64,000 bases of DNA from Mimachlamys varia (taxonomy: Eukaryota > Mollusca > Bivalvia > Pectinida > Pectinidae), in the NCBI GenBank assembly GCA_947623455.1, contig OX392529.1, positions 63,797,686 to 63,861,685 of the forward strand, read 5' to 3'. Positions 45,201 to 58,790 of the stretch are shown here, piece by piece. Position 1 is the first letter of the stretch. Each line of letters starts with the position of its first letter. Under the pieces are notes generated by a model that saw only the letters and a list, made by a program, of their open reading frames with translations, was not told the origin of the DNA and searched no databases. Both the position numbers and the translations under genes were made by a program.

Positions 45201-45620
45201 ATACCATGATTGTGGGAACGGACATGAGTGAAGAGTACAGAAACACAGAAAACAATACCATGATTGTGGGAATGAACATGCGGGAAGAGTACAGAAACAC
45301 AGAAAACAATACCATGATTGTGGGAATGGACATGAGTGAAGAGTACAGAAACAAAGAAAACAATACGATGATTGTGGGAATGGACATGAGTGAAGAGTAC
45401 AGAAACATAGAAAACAATACGATGATTGTGGGAATGAACATGAGTGAAGAGTACAGAAACATAGAAAGCAATACGATGATTGTGGGAATGGACATTAGTG
45501 AAGAGTACAGAAACATAGAACACAATACGATGATTGTGGGAATGAACATTAGTGAAGAGTACAGAAACATAGAAAGCAATACGATGATTGTGGGAATGAA
45601 CATGAGCGAAGAGCACCTTA
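42280..45620. repeat. Array J: 54-bp minisatellite, about 62 units, open in three frames
   Basis: Unit of 54 bp contains GAAACATAGAAAGCAATACG and ATGATTGTGGGAATGGACAT followed by GAGTGAAGAGTACA. Because 54 is 18 codons and the unit lacks stops in several frames, three frames stay open over the whole array. These are a plus frame of 1,129 codons (period NTMIVGMDMSEEYRNIES) and two minus frames of 1,140 (period FYVSVLFTHVHSHNHRIV) and 1,112 codons. Variable sites in the plus frame are mostly amino-acid changing (ATG/ATT/ATA, GAC/AAC, AGC/AAC, ATA/ACA/GTA/AAA, ATG/ACG), against one common silent site (ACG/ACC). The minus frames look no better. So no frame shows protein-level constraint. The array has no unit-breaking indels that I noticed and is purine-rich on the plus strand. 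Confidence 0.96.
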
Positions 45621-46107
45621 ATGTGATTTGTGAACAAGTTATGCACCTGTCAGCAGATCGCTGGCGGCTTTGCTTTTAGCAAAAGCAAGTAATCACATGC
45701 TTGCGGCTTACATCCGCTATAGTGGAGCTGTCTGTTCAGTTAAGTGTCCCATCGATTCACTCATGATGGTATCTGATACAGTCTGTTCATCAATAGTATA
45801 GCTTTACGGATGTGTGAAAAAAAAAGAAAAAAAAAAGTTCGAAATGAAATACACGAAAGTATCTATTTCTAAGTGATACAAATTCAAAGATTTTGAAACT
45901 TTCACGAGTCACAAAAGTCACATTAGTTAAGTAAATGTAATAATCGCTTTCGCATTCGAAAAGAAATATGAATATATTGTCTTTGGTAAATCTTGATAAA
46001 AAGATAAGCTGAAGATGACGCGTTCACTTGCATCGTATTCTATTGTTTTTGGACATCAATGTTGCATCCCATTGTTTATCCAATTGCTTATGAAAACAGA
46101 CAATAGA
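45621..46107. other. Unassigned sequence inside the IR-A bracket
   Basis: No open frame or repeat seen apart from an A-rich tract at about 45818-45837. It separates array J from the inverted IR-A copy. Confidence 0.4.
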
Positions 46108-46480
46108 GAATACCGGCGTGCCATCAAAACCATAACATAAACAAAAGGGAAAGATTTACATAGGGACACTTTTAAACCTACTACTGCTTTATCAACGACA
46201 ACAACCGCCACCAAGTAAACACCAAATCCTCAAATTGAGAACCTAGGATCATTGTCAATCAGAACAAGTAAGCACACTAATCAGCACACTCAAAAACGTC
46301 CAACTTAATATCCAACAAAGATACAAAATATTTCTCAATGAGACCATATAACTTGCTCATATTTTTGATCAACCTACATCTTTGGAATCCCTGTGTTGTA
46401 AGTTTGATTGTCAGCGGTCGACATTGATCACGACATTTGCGATATTCAAAGCAAGCCCTAGAAAAATTGAAATTAACCGT
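46108..46480 (-). repeat. IR-A dispersed repeat, copy 8 (minus), right of array J
   Basis: Plus-strand order: GAGAATACCGGCGTGCCATC, AAGGGAAAGATTTACATAGG, CTGCTTTATCAACGACAACA, CAAGTAAGCACACTAATCAG, CAACCTACATCTTTGGAATC and the outer end AAGCAAGCCCTAGAAAAATT. It retains the outer block seen in copy 3 and is inverted relative to copy 7, so the pair brackets array J. Confidence 0.9.
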
Positions 46481-47449
46481 TCATAAGAGTGAAACTCTCG
46501 GAGCTCTTGAATGGTAACACATATAAAGTGTACGTTCGAAAATCGAGTTGCTTCGTTCCCTTTGCCACCATTTGCTTTTGATTGTTTTTTTTGAGGAAGT
46601 AGACTTTTAGTTTGGAAATCTTAAATGCGTCACCATAAGGTAACGTCATCCTCGGCTTTCATCGGCTATTTCCGGATGAATGAAAATAGCTATTTCCGGA
46701 TGAATGAATATAGCCGGAAAATCTTGTAAATGATTTCCATTGCATTTATCACTTTGTCGGTGATTCAAAAGCTTTATTACACCTGTTTTATTGCCATACG
46801 CAAAAGGAGTTAAGATGCGGATATATGCTGATGAACTTTCTTGTTTCGACAATAAAGGTTCTCTAAATAAATCTATCGAATTATAGGCTACCATCAACAT
46901 GACTATGCGTATATTAATTTACCCGTCTACAATTGTAACGCATCACCATACATGAACATAACAGTGGATTTCATTTTGAACTCTCAATGTTGTACGGGGG
47001 TAGGGATGGGGGCAGGTGACTGGAATCGAATCCGGCCGTCTTTGTGACTTACATGAGCCGCACTTGCTCCGGTTTTGTTGTTATTCTTCAACTTGGAAAG
47101 CATTTCTCTTTCTGAATCAGTGAATTTTACTCTGATTAATCTTATTAGATCTAAATACCAAATAAACTAATAAAGCTAATATCTTTGAAAGATTTTCTAT
47201 TTTCATATTCGGATAGCTTAGTAAAAAGCTGTCCATATTGGTCATAGTTTGAATATGGGTAAGCAGCTGGTGTAGAAGAGGCTGTTGTGTCCTTTACTTC
47301 AAGTTCAGAAGGCCAGCTATGAGTGGGCACAGTTTGTTTCTATGAATATGCCAACAGTCTGCAGGGAAATCTTTCCTCCAAACTCAACGAAAATATTGTC
47401 AACAAGGAATCTAATCATTCGTTCTATATCTTCTTATCGATAGATTTAT
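46481..47449. other. Unassigned sequence
   Basis: No supported gene; the 84-codon minus frame at 46646-46900 has no domain and contains a duplicated GCTATTTCCGGATGAATGAA at about 46665 and 46689 (a 24-bp step). Confidence 0.4.
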
Positions 47450-50060
47450 TTGGTAAAACATTGCATCAATACATAAAATTTCAGTACATTTAAAATAGAA
47501 TACAATATATGCTTTACCAGGATAACACAGAAAAGACAGACACTTATTTCCACTGTTGTCCTAAACATGAAACACAAAGTACAAACATTTTACATGTTAT
47601 ATAATATACTTATCACAAGCTAATACGTGGTTAAAATATATAAGATTCATACAATAATTATCACATTAAATACATATCTGTGGTGCTATCACCAGTTATA
47701 TTTTAGATTAATTATCACCACACATTAAAAAAACATATTGTTTTATATAAATATTCGTTGGAATTTTTGGAATTACAATAAGGTACTGGTGAACTAGGTG
47801 TATGATAACCACAAAATGTTGTCATTTCTTAATAAAAACCTATGTAGAAAGGACATTGTATGGGCTATGCTTATGAGCTTTGTTGTAAGAAAGCTTTTAC
47901 TTTTTTCTTAAAATTAATTTTGTTGGTAACAGAACTGACATTGGAAGATAAATTATTCCAGTACTTAATTCCATTTAAAAAAAAATATGTTTTTTGATTG
48001 CTGGCCTTTTGCACAAGGTACCAAAAAATGAAATGTTCTGTAATATAACCTGGACATTTTTTCGTGAAAATCATTAAACAAATGATTAAGCCCTAGCTGT
48101 ATCAATCGATTTTCAACATTGAAAATATCTAATTTAAAAAAAAAAAGTTCAATCAACTCTTGTTCTTGGTCTTAAGTTACAAATAAACCGTATACATCTA
48201 TTCTGTGTCACCTGCAACTGACTTTTTAACGTTTGGTTTAGGCTATGATACCAGGGCGAGCAGCAGTAATCAAAATTGCATAAAACCATAGAATTGCATA
48301 GTGTTTTCCAATATTCACCGGTAGATATTTACATTGTCTATATAAAAAATGTAGACGGGAATTCACTCTCTTTATGATGTTCTGTACAATAAAGTCACCA
48401 GTTAAAAAGGATCAATATCAACGACAAGAGAGCATACACGATCTGATGCTTTTATTGTTTTGCCATCTACATGAATTTCAAAATTTCAAAATTTCTTTAC
48501 TTTTTGTCTGGTACCGAATAAGATGCATTCCCAAGATGGAGGGATAATTAATTATTAATCAGCCAAATGTTACAGTTTGCTAATTCTCGTGATAATTTCA
48601 TTTTAATATCGTCTGGATCTTTACTAGAAAACTAAATTGCGCTGTCGTCTACATATAGTAACAGTTTACAGTCGCTACTTATACTTAGTTCCATGTCATT
48701 GACATAATAAAGAAATAGAAGTGGTCCTAAAATGCTGCCCTGGGGAACACCACATGTAATTTGTTTTAATTTTGAAAAAAACTTCTTGGATATATACAAT
48801 TTGTTCACGTGATGACAAAGACGATCTAAACCATGACACACTTTCCACTCCGATTGTTTGGAGTTTTGTACATAAAAGGTCATGGTCGACTGTATCAAAT
48901 GCCTTTTGTATATCAAGTAATAACATTCCAGTATATAAACCTTTGGATGATGGGCATTTGAGATGATCGAATGAATTAATCAGAGCTGCGCCTGTGGAGC
49001 GATTTCCCCTAAAACCTGACTGATATTTATATAATAAATTGTTTTGAATCAGAAAAGTATTGAGTTGAGAGTAAACAGACCTTGCTTAAAGTTTTGAAAC
49101 AGTGTTTAAAATACTGACCGGCCTGTAATTGCCAGCGTCAGTCCTAGATTTCTTTTTGTAAATTGGAGTAACCCTTGCTGACTTTAAGGCATCAGGTACA
49201 ACTGGTGACGATATGGATAGATTAATAACATTTGTAATGGGTGCCGTCAAAACACTTAACCCATCTTTTAAGAAGCAAGCCGGGATACCATCTAAACCGG
49301 TACTTTTTGAGGGATTGAGTTTAAGCAATTCATGAAAGACAAAATCATACGTAACAGGGGATAATACAAACCTATTCCTGCATCTAGAACTATCAAAACG
49401 ATTAAACAAATCTGTACATGTACCATGAACATCCTATCATTTTGGCAAATGTAAAACCAATCTAGCTGCAATATTTGTAAAAAAAGAATTTAATTGATTT
49501 GCGATAGTATCATTATCATCGCAAAGGATATTATCTAGTTCCAGTATGATGCCAGTAGTTGATTTTCCTTTCTTTGAACCATATCCAATATCTTTTAATG
49601 TTGACCAAAATTTCTTCGGATTCTTCTTTTTTTTCTTCGATTTTGTTAAGGAAAAAGGTTGATTTTGCAAATTTCACGTCCTTTTGTATTTGGTTCTGTA
49701 GTCTTCGAAATTCATTGTAAATACTTTCGTCACCATTTTTCTTGTAAATTTTTTTTAATGAATATCACGTTTATTAATATTTTCAAGTATATCCCCGTTC
49801 ATTCAAGGGTCTGTACGTTGTTTAATGCGAATTTCTTTTACCGGTGCAACGTTGTCTATAATGTTTAAAATGACCATGCGCAGTCTTTCCTAGGCTTTGT
49901 TCACATCATAAATTGAGAAAAATGTGTACCAATCGATGTTTAGAAGATTGTCGATGTATTCGTCCTTGTTCTTTTTCTTCATAGACCGAACTTTTAATAT
50001 TTTGGGAGTTATATTTCATCTTGGCTTTTGTTGCATTTTTTCACAAAGTATAATTCCAGA
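47450..50060 (-). mobile_element. CR1/Jockey-type LINE, 5'-truncated, ORF2 decayed
   Basis: The minus strand carries ORF2 in order, spread over several frames. First is the linker between endonuclease and RT (about 50040-49690: DEYIDNLLNIDWYTFFSIYD, then NIIDNVAPVKEIRIKQRTDP). Next are KKFWSTLKDIGYG (about 49640) and RT motifs LNPSKSTGLDGIP and VTPIYKKKSRTDAGNYRPVS (49325-49090), then YQSGFRGNRST. LDIQKAFDTVDHDLL (about 48920-48876), GVPQGSILGP (about 48752-48723) and the catalytic YVDD (48644-48655) follow. The C-terminus reads FDYCCSPWYHSLNQTLKSQL (about 48275) and ends WNNLSSNVSSVTNKINFKKK near 47880. Catalytic boxes survive, but stops and frame changes break it into pieces and the endonuclease is missing. 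The 3' limit (about 47450) is a guess. Confidence 0.9.
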
Positions 50061-50083
50061 TAGCACACTACTATACTTTGTGT
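50041..50083. repeat. Perfect 11-bp inverted repeat at the LINE 5' edge
   Basis: CACAAAGTATA (50042-50052) and TATACTTTGTG (50072-50082) are exact reverse complements with a 19-nt loop. They sit at the truncated 5' end of the LINE and could be the end of another small element. Confidence 0.8.
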
Positions 50084-50355
50084 GAAAAGAAATCTCTCAT
50101 AACAAGATTTCTCATATAACTGACCCGTTCAGTCATGTCATACGGCTATGTCATCGATATGGTGTTACGCATGTGTAATAACATTATTGTGATGTCATAA
50201 ACAAATGACGACTTTATGGCGTCATTTGATTGTCTCGGTAATGAAATTCGTACCGTCAAAGAAGAAAATTGTCTGTCTTATTATTAGGGAATGGATTTCA
50301 GAGTTTTCATGAGTTTTCTCAAGCCTATTAGTTATGCAGTTATGCAACAAATATA
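50084..50355. other. Unassigned sequence
   Basis: No gene or array seen in this spacer between the hairpin and the palindromic element. Confidence 0.4.
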
Positions 50356-50499
50356 ATCTTACACTTGTGTTAATGTAATATGGAATTCATTTAACTCGTT
50401 AAATAATTTGATATGTCACTCGCCTAAAGGCTCTTGCCATATTGAATTATTGAACTCGTTTAATACATTCCATATTAAATCGACACTCATGTAAGTTCC
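50356..50499. mobile_element. MITE-like imperfect palindrome, about 140 bp
   Basis: The left arm CTTACACTTGTGTTAATGTA, ATATGGAATTCATTTAACTC, GTTAAATAATTTGATATG is mirrored by the right arm, whose reverse complement reads CTTACATGAGTGTCGATTTA, ATATGGAATGTATTAAACGA, GTTCAATAATTCAATATG. The arms are about 68 bp each around GCCTAAAGGC. Such near-full-length palindromes are typical of fold-back MITEs. No target duplication could be fixed. Confidence 0.7.
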
Positions 50500-50554
50500 T
50501 TTAAATGATATCTAAGACGCTTTTTTAGCTTAAAGGAAATGGTAGAAACATCAT

Positions 50555-50800
50555 ATTGCACTGATTTAATGATTTTGAGCATTGGTGCCTACTTTAATGT
50601 GACCATGATTTATATGGCGGGTGTCGTCGATGAAGCAAAAGATGCTTACTCTTCCGGAACACCTGGTCATATTCTCTTGTACGTTAATGAGTGTGTCGAT
50701 GTAAATATTTCCTTTGTTCCTAGTTTCCTCTAGCTTAATCGATATTGAGTTCTGATTACGGTTTTGTTGACGCTTTGACATTCTCTGATTATTTTTTTAA
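50555..50800 (+). repeat. IR-A dispersed repeat, copy 9 (plus), left of array K
   Basis: Landmarks: TTTTGAGCATTGGTGCCTAC, ATGGCGGGTGTCGTCGATGA, ACTCTTCCGGAACACCTGGT, CCTCTAGCTTAATCGATATT, ACGGTTTTGTTGACGCTTTG. It ends in ATTCTCTGATTATTTTTTT. The outer half is missing. Array K begins about 170 bp further on. Confidence 0.9.
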
Positions 50801-51479
50801 AAGATTTTGTACACTGCGTACACTTATTTAAGGGAATACAAACAAAATACTTGTAACAGCAGTGTAACAGTGCATGACGTTATTTTAGGAAAATGTATTC
50901 AACCCTGCGTTTTATTGTTTAGAAAATTGCGTTCAGGACAATGCATCTTGCTTTCAGAAACGGTTTCTATAACGTAGCATTGTTTTAAGAAATGATATCT
51001 TTAGTGTACTACATTGGTTTAGGAGATGGTATCAATAGTGTACTACATTGGTTTAGGAGATGGTATCAATAGTGTACTATATTGGTTTAGGAGATGGTAT
51101 CAGTAGTGTATTATATTGGTTTAGGAGATGGTATCAATAGTGTATTATATTGGTTTAGGAGATGGTATCAGTAGTGTATTATATTGGTTTAGGAGATGGT
51201 ATCAATAGTGTACTATATTGGTTTAGGAGATGGTATCAATAGTGTACTATATTGGTTTAGGAGATGGTATCAATAGTGTACTATATTGGTTTAGGAGATG
51301 GTATCAATAGTGTACTACATTGGTTTAGGAGATGGTATCAATAGTGTACTACATTGGTTTAGGAGATGGTATCAATAGTGTATTACACTGGTTTAGGAGA
51401 TGGTATCAATAGTGTACTACATTGGTTTAGGAGATGGTATCAATAGTGTACTATATTGGTTTAAGAGATGGTATCAATA

Positions 51480-54400
51480 GTGTACTACATTGGTTTAGGA
51501 GATGGTATCAATAGTGTACTACATTGGTTTAGGAGATGGTATCAATAGTGTACTACATTTGCTTAGGAGATGGTATCAATAGTGTACTACATATGCTTAG
51601 GAGATGGTATCAATAGTGTACTACATTGGTTTAGGAGATGGTATCAATAGTGTATTACATTGGTTTAGGAGATGGTATCAATAGTGTACTACATTGGTTT
51701 AGGAGATGATATCAATAGTGCATTACATTGGTTTAGGAGATGGTATCAATAGTGTATTACGTTGGTTTAGGAGATGGTATCAATAGTGTACTACACTGGT
51801 TTAGGAGATGGTATCAATAGTGTATTACGTTGGTTTAGGAGATGGTATCAATAGTGTACTACACTGGTTTAGGAGATGGTATCAATAGTGTACTATATTG
51901 GTTTAGGAGATTGTATCAATAGTGTACTATATTGGTTTAGGAGATGGTATCAATAGTGTATTACACTGGTTTAGGAGATGGTATCAATAGTGTACTACAT
52001 TGGTTTAGGAGATGGTATCAATAGTGTACTACACTGGTTTAGGAGATGGTATCAATAGTGTACTACATTGGTTTAGGAGATGGTATCAATAGTGTATTAC
52101 ATTGGTTTAGGAGATGGTATCAATAGTGTATTACGTTGGTTTAGGAGATGGTATCAATAGTGTACTACATTGGTTTAGGAGATGGTATCAATAGTGTACT
52201 ATATTGGTTTAGGAGATGGTATCAATAGTGTACTACATTGGTTTAGGAGATGGTATCAATAGTGTATTACGTTGGTTTAGGAGATGGTTTCAATAGTGTA
52301 CTATATTGGTTTAGGAGATGGTATCAATAGTGTACTACATTGGTTTAGGAGATGGTATCAATAGTGTATTACGTTGGTTTAGGAGCTGGTATCAATAGTG
52401 TATTACATTGGTTTAGGAGATGGTATCAATAGTGTATTACATTGGTTTAGGAGATGGTATCAATAGTGTATTACGTTGGTTTAGGAGCTGGTATCAATAG
52501 TGTATTACATTGGTTTAGGAGATGGTATCAATAGTGTATTACGTTGGTTTAGGAGATGGTATCAATAGTGTACTATATTGGTTTAGGAGATGGTATCAAT
52601 AGTGTACTATATTGGTTTAGGAGATGGTATCAATAGTGTACTACATTGGTTTAGGAGATGGTATCAATAGTGTACTACATTGGTTTAGGAGATGGTATCA
52701 ATAGTGTACTACATTTGCTTAGGAGATGGTATCAATAGTGTACTACATTTGCTTAGGAGATGGTATCAATAGTGTACTACATTGGTTTAGGAGCTGGTAT
52801 CAATAGTGTACTACATTGGTTTAGGAGATGGTATCAATAGTGTACTATATTGGTTTAGGAGATGGTATCAATAGTGTACTACATTTGCTTAGGAGATGGT
52901 ATCAATAGTGTACTACATTTGCATAGGAGATGGTATCAATAGTGTACTACATTTGCTTAGGAGATGGTATCAATAGTGTACTATATTGGGTTAGGAGATG
53001 GTATCAATAGTGTATTACATTGGTTTAGGAGATGGTATCAATAGTGTACTACATTGGTTTAGGAGATGGTATCAATAGTGTATTACACTGGTTTAGGAGA
53101 TGGTATCAATAGTGTATTACATTGGTTTAGGAGATGGTATCAATAGTGTACTATATTGGTTTAGGAGATGGTATCAATAGTGTACTACATTGGTTTAGGA
53201 GATGGTATCAATAGTGTACTACATTTGCTTAGGAGATGGTATCAATAGTGTACTACATTTGCTTAGGAGATGGTATCAATAGTGTACTACATTTGCTTAG
53301 GAGATGGTATCAATAGTGTACTACATTTGCTTAGGAGATGGTATCAATAGTGTACTACATTAGGTTAGGAGATGGTATCAATAGTGTATTACATTGGTTT
53401 AGGAGATGGTATCAATAGTGTACTACACTGGTTTAGGAGATGGTATCAATAGTGTATTACATTGGTTTAGGAGATGGTATCAATAGTGTACTACATTGGT
53501 TTAGGAGATGGTATCAATAGTGTACTACATTGGTTTAGGAGATGGTATCAATAGTGTACTACATTGGTTTAGGAGATGGTATCAATAGTGTATTACACTG
53601 GTTTAGGAGATGGTATCAATAGTGTACTATATTGGTTTAGGAGATGGTATCAATAGTGTACTACATTGGTTTAGGAGATGGTATCAGTAGTGTACTACAT
53701 TGGTTTAGGAGATGGTATCAATAGTGTACTACATTGGTTTAGGAGATGGTATCAATAGTGTACTACATTGGTTTAGGAGATGGTATCAATAGTGTACTAC
53801 ATTGGTTTAGGAGATGGTATCAATAGTGTATTACACTGGTTTAGGAGATGGTATCAATAGTGTACTACATTGGTTTAGGAGATGGTATCAATAGTGTACT
53901 ATATTGGTTTAGGAGATGGTATCAATAGTGTACTACATTGGTTTAGGAGATGGTATCAATAGTGTACTACATTGGTTTAGGAGATGGTATCAATAGTGTA
54001 CTACATTTGCTTAGGAGATGGTATCAATAGTGTACTACATATGCTTAGGAGATGGTATCAATAGTGTACTACATTGGTTTAGGAGATGGTATCAATAGTG
54101 TATTACATTGGTTTAGGAGATGGTATCAATAGTGTACTACATTGGTTTAGGAGATGATATCAATAGTGCATTACATTGGTTTAGGAGATGGTATCAATAG
54201 TGTATTACGTTGGTTTAGGAGATGGTATCAATAGTGTACTACACTGGTTTAGGAGATGGTATCAATAGTGTATTACGTTGGTTTAGGAGATGGTATCAAT
54301 AGTGTACTACACTGGTTTAGGAGATGGTATCAATAGTGTACTATATTGGTTTAGGAGATTGTATCAATAGTGTACTATATTGGTTTAGGAGATGGTATCA

Positions 54401-56150
54401 ATAGTGTATTACACTGGTTTAGGAGATGGTATCAATAGTGTACTACATTGGTTTAGGAGATGGTATCAATAGTGTACTACACTGGTTTAGGAGCTGGTAT
54501 CAATAGTGTACTACATTGGTTTAGGAGATGGTATCAATAGTGTATTACATTGGTTTAGGAGATGGTATCAATAGTGTATTACGTTGGTTTAGGAGATGGT
54601 ATCAATAGTGTACTACATTGGTTTAGGAGATGGTATCAATAGTGTACTATATTGGTTTAGGAGATGGTATCAATAGTGTACTACATTGGTTTAGGAGATG
54701 GTATCAATAGTGTATTACGTTGGTTTAGGAGATGGTTTCAATAGTGTACTATATTGGTTTAGGAGATGGTATCAATAGTGTACTACATTGGTTTAGGAGA
54801 TGGTATCAATAGTGTATTACGTTGGTTTAGGAGCTGGTATCAATAGTGTATTACATTGGTTTAGGAGATGGTATCAATAGTGTATTACATTGGTTTAGGA
54901 GATGGTATCAATAGTGTATTACGTTGGTTTAGGAGCTGGTATCAATAGTGTATTACATTGGTTTAGGAGATGGTATCAATAGTGTATTACGTTGGTTTAG
55001 GAGATGGTATCAATAGTGTACTATATTGGTTTAGGAGATGGTATCAATAGTGTACTATATTGGTTTAGGAGATGGTATCAATAGTGTACTACATTGGTTT
55101 AGGAGATGGTATCAATAGTGTACTACATTGGTTTAGGAGATGGTATCAATAGTGTACTACATTTGCTTAGGAGATGGTATCAATAGTGTACTACATTTGC
55201 TTAGGAGATGGTATCAATAGTGTACTACATTGGTTTAGGAGCTGGTATCAATAGTGTACTACATTGGTTTAGGAGATGGTATCAATAGTGTACTATATTG
55301 GTTTAGGAGATGGTATCAATAGTGTACTACATTTGCTTAGGAGATGGTATCAATAGTGTACTACATTTGCTTAGGAGATGGTATCAATAGTGTACTACAT
55401 TTGCTTAGGAGATGGTATCAATAGTGTACTATATTGGGTTAGGAGATGGTATCAATAGTGTATTACATTGGTTTAGGAGATGGTATCAATAGTGTACTAC
55501 ATTGGTTTAGGAGATGGTATCAATAGTGTATTACACTGGTTTAGGAGATGGTATCAATAGTGTATTACATTGGTTTAGGAGATGGTATCAATAGTGTACT
55601 ATATTGGTTTAGGAGATGGTATCAATAGTGTACTACATTGGTTTAGGAGATGGTATCAATAGTGTACTACATTTGCTTAGGAGATGGTATCAATAGTGTA
55701 CTACATTTGCTTAGGAGATGGTATCAATAGTGTACTACATTTGCTTAGGAGATGGTATCAATAGTGTACTACATTTGCTTAGGAGATGGTATCAATAGTG
55801 TACTACATTAGGTTAGGAGATGGTATCAATAGTGTATTACATTGGTTTAGGAGATGGTATCAGTAGTGTACTACACTGGTTTAGGAGATGGTATCAATAG
55901 TGTATTACATTGGTTTAGGAGATGGTATCAATAGTGTACTACATTGGTTTAGGAGATGGTATCAATAGTGTACTACATTGCTTTAGGAGATGGTATCAAT
56001 AGTGTACTACATTGGTTTAGGAGATGGTATCAATAGTGTATTACACTGGTTTAGGAGATGGTATCAATAGTGTACTATATTGGTTTAGGAGATGGTATCA
56101 ATAGTGTACTACATTGGTTTAGGAGATGGTATCAGTAGTGTACTACATTG
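51480..56150. repeat. Higher-order duplication inside array K (2,448-bp block)
   Basis: Rare variants recur at exactly 2,448 bp (72 units): ATATGCTTAG at 51591 and 54039, GAGATGGTTT at 52281 and 54729, TAGGTTAGGA at 53361 and 55809, GTATCAGTAG at 53681 and 56129. Block limits are approximate. A GCATAGG unit at about 52921 reads GCTTAGG in the second copy, so the copies have started to diverge. Confidence 0.92.
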
Positions 56151-58675
56151 GGTTAGGAGATGGTATCAGTAGTGTACTACATTGGTTTAGGAGATGGTAT
56201 CAGTAGTGTACTACATTGGTTTAGGAGATGGTATCAATAGTGTACTACATTGGTTTAGGAGATGGTATCAATAGTGTATTACATTGGGTTAGGAGATGGT
56301 ATCAATAGTGTATTACATTGGTTTAGGAGATGGTATCAATAGTGTACTACACTGGTTTAGGAGATGATATCAATAGTGCATTACATTGGTTTAGGAGATG
56401 GTATCAATAGTGTATTACATTGGTTTAGGAGATGGTATCAATAGTGTACTACATTGGTTTAGGAGATGGTATCAATAGTGTATTACACTGGTTTAGGAGA
56501 TGGTATCAATAGTGTATTACATTGGTTTAGGAGATGGTATCAATAGTGTATTATATTGGTTTAGGAGATGGTATCAATAGTGTATTATATTGGTTTAGGA
56601 GATGGTATCAATAGTGTATTACATTGGTTTAGGAGATGGTATCAATAGTGTACTACATTGGGTTAGGAGATGGTATCAATAGTGTATTACATTGGGTTAG
56701 GAGATGGTATCAATAGTGTACTATATTGGTTTAGGAGATGGTATCAATAGTGTACTATATTGGTTTAGGAGATGGTATCAATAGTGTACTATATTGGTTT
56801 AGGAGATGATATCAATAGTGTACTACATTGGTTTAGGAGATGGTATCAATAGTGTATTACGTTGGTTTAGGAGATGGTATCAATAGTGTATTACATTGGG
56901 TTAGGAGATGGTATCAATAGTGTATTACATTGGTTTAGGAGCTGGTATCAATAGTGTATTACACTGGTTTAGGAGATGGTATCAATAGTGTATTACACTG
57001 GTTTAGGAGATGGTATCAATAGTGCATTACATTGGTTTAGGAGATGGTATCAATAGTGTATTACGTTGGTTTAGGAGATGGTATCAATAGTGTACTACAT
57101 TGGTTTAGGAGATGGTATCAATAGTGTATTACATTGGTTTAGGAGATGGTATCAATAGTGTACTACATTGGTTTAGGAGATGATATCAATAGTGTATTAC
57201 GTTGGTTTAGGAGATGGTATCAATAGTGCATTACATTGGTTTAGGAGATGGTATCAATAGTGTACTATATTGGTTTAGGAGATGATATCAATAGTGCATT
57301 ACGTTGGTTTAGGAGATGGTATCAATAGTGTATTACGTTGGTTTAGGAGATGGTATCAATAGTGTATTACGTTGGTTAGGAGATGGTATCAATAGTGTAT
57401 TACGTTGGTTTAGGAGATGGTATCAATAGTGTACTACATTGGTTTAGGAGATGGTATCAATAGTGTACTACATTGGTTTAGGAGATGGTATCAATAGTGT
57501 ACTATATTGGTTTAGGAGATGGTATCAATAGTGTACTACATTGGTTTAGGAGATGGTATCAATAGTGTACTACATTGTTTAGGAGATGGTATCAATAGTG
57601 TACTACATTGGTTTAGGAGATGATATCAATAGTGTATTACATTGGTTTAGGAGATGGTATCAATAGTGTATTACATTGGTTTAGGAGATGGTATCAATAG
57701 TGTACTACACTGGTTTAGGAGCTGGTATCAATAGTGTATTACATTGGTTTAGGAGATGGTATCAATAGTGTATTACATTGGTTTAGGAGATGGTATCAAT
57801 AGTGTATTACGTTGGTTTAGGAGCTGGTATCAATAGTGTACTACACTGGTTTAGGAGATGGTATCAATAGTGTACTACATTGGTTTAGGAGATGGTATCA
57901 ATAGTGTATTACATTGGTTTAGGAGATGGTATCAATAGTGTACTACATTGGTTTAGGAGATGATATCAATAGTGCATTACATTGGTTTAGGAGATGGTAT
58001 CAATAGTGTATTACGTTGGTTTAGGAGATGGTATCAATAGTGTATTACATTGGGTTAGGAGATGGTATCAATAGTGTACTATATTGGTTTAGGAGATGAT
58101 ATCAATAGTGCATTACATTGGTTTAGGAGATGGTATCAATAGTGTATTACATTGGTTTAGGAACTGGTATCAATAGTGTACTATATTGGTTTAGGAGATG
58201 GTATCAATAGTGTATTATATTGGTTTAGGAGCTGGTATCAATAGTGTACTATATTGGTTTAGGAGATGGTATCAATAGTGTACTACGTTGGTTTAGGAGA
58301 TGGTATCAATAGTGTACTACATTGGTTTAGGAGATGATATCAATAGTGCATTACATTGGTTTAGGAGATGGTATCAATAGTGTACTACATTGGTTTAGGA
58401 GATGGTATCAATAGTGTATTACATTGGTTTAGGAGATGGTATCAATAGTGTACTATATTGGTTTAGGAGATGGTATCAATAGTGTACTACATTGGTTTAG
58501 GAGATGGTATCAATAGTGTACTACATTGGTTTAGGAGATGGTATCAATAGTGTACTATATTGGTTTAGGAGATGGTATCAATAGTGTATTACGTTGGTTT
58601 AGGAGCTGGTATCAATAGTGTACTACACTGGTTTAGGAGATGGTATCAATAATGTATTACATTGGTTTAGGAGAT

Positions 58676-58790
58676 GTTATGAAGGTTGTGTTCCAATGTT
58701 TTAACACATTATATCCACAGTGTGTATCATTGTTTTAAGAAATATTATCAACTCTTCGTTCAATTGTTTCAGGCTTAGGAGATGGTATCA
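58676..58790. repeat. Divergent island in array K
   Basis: Regular units stop at GGAGATGTTATGAAGG; about 115 bp of degenerate unit-like sequence (CCAATGTTTTAACACATTAT, CATTGTTTTAAGAAATATTA, CAATTGTTTCAGGC) precedes the return of regular units. It resembles the array's left edge and may mark a junction between two array blocks. Confidence 0.75.
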
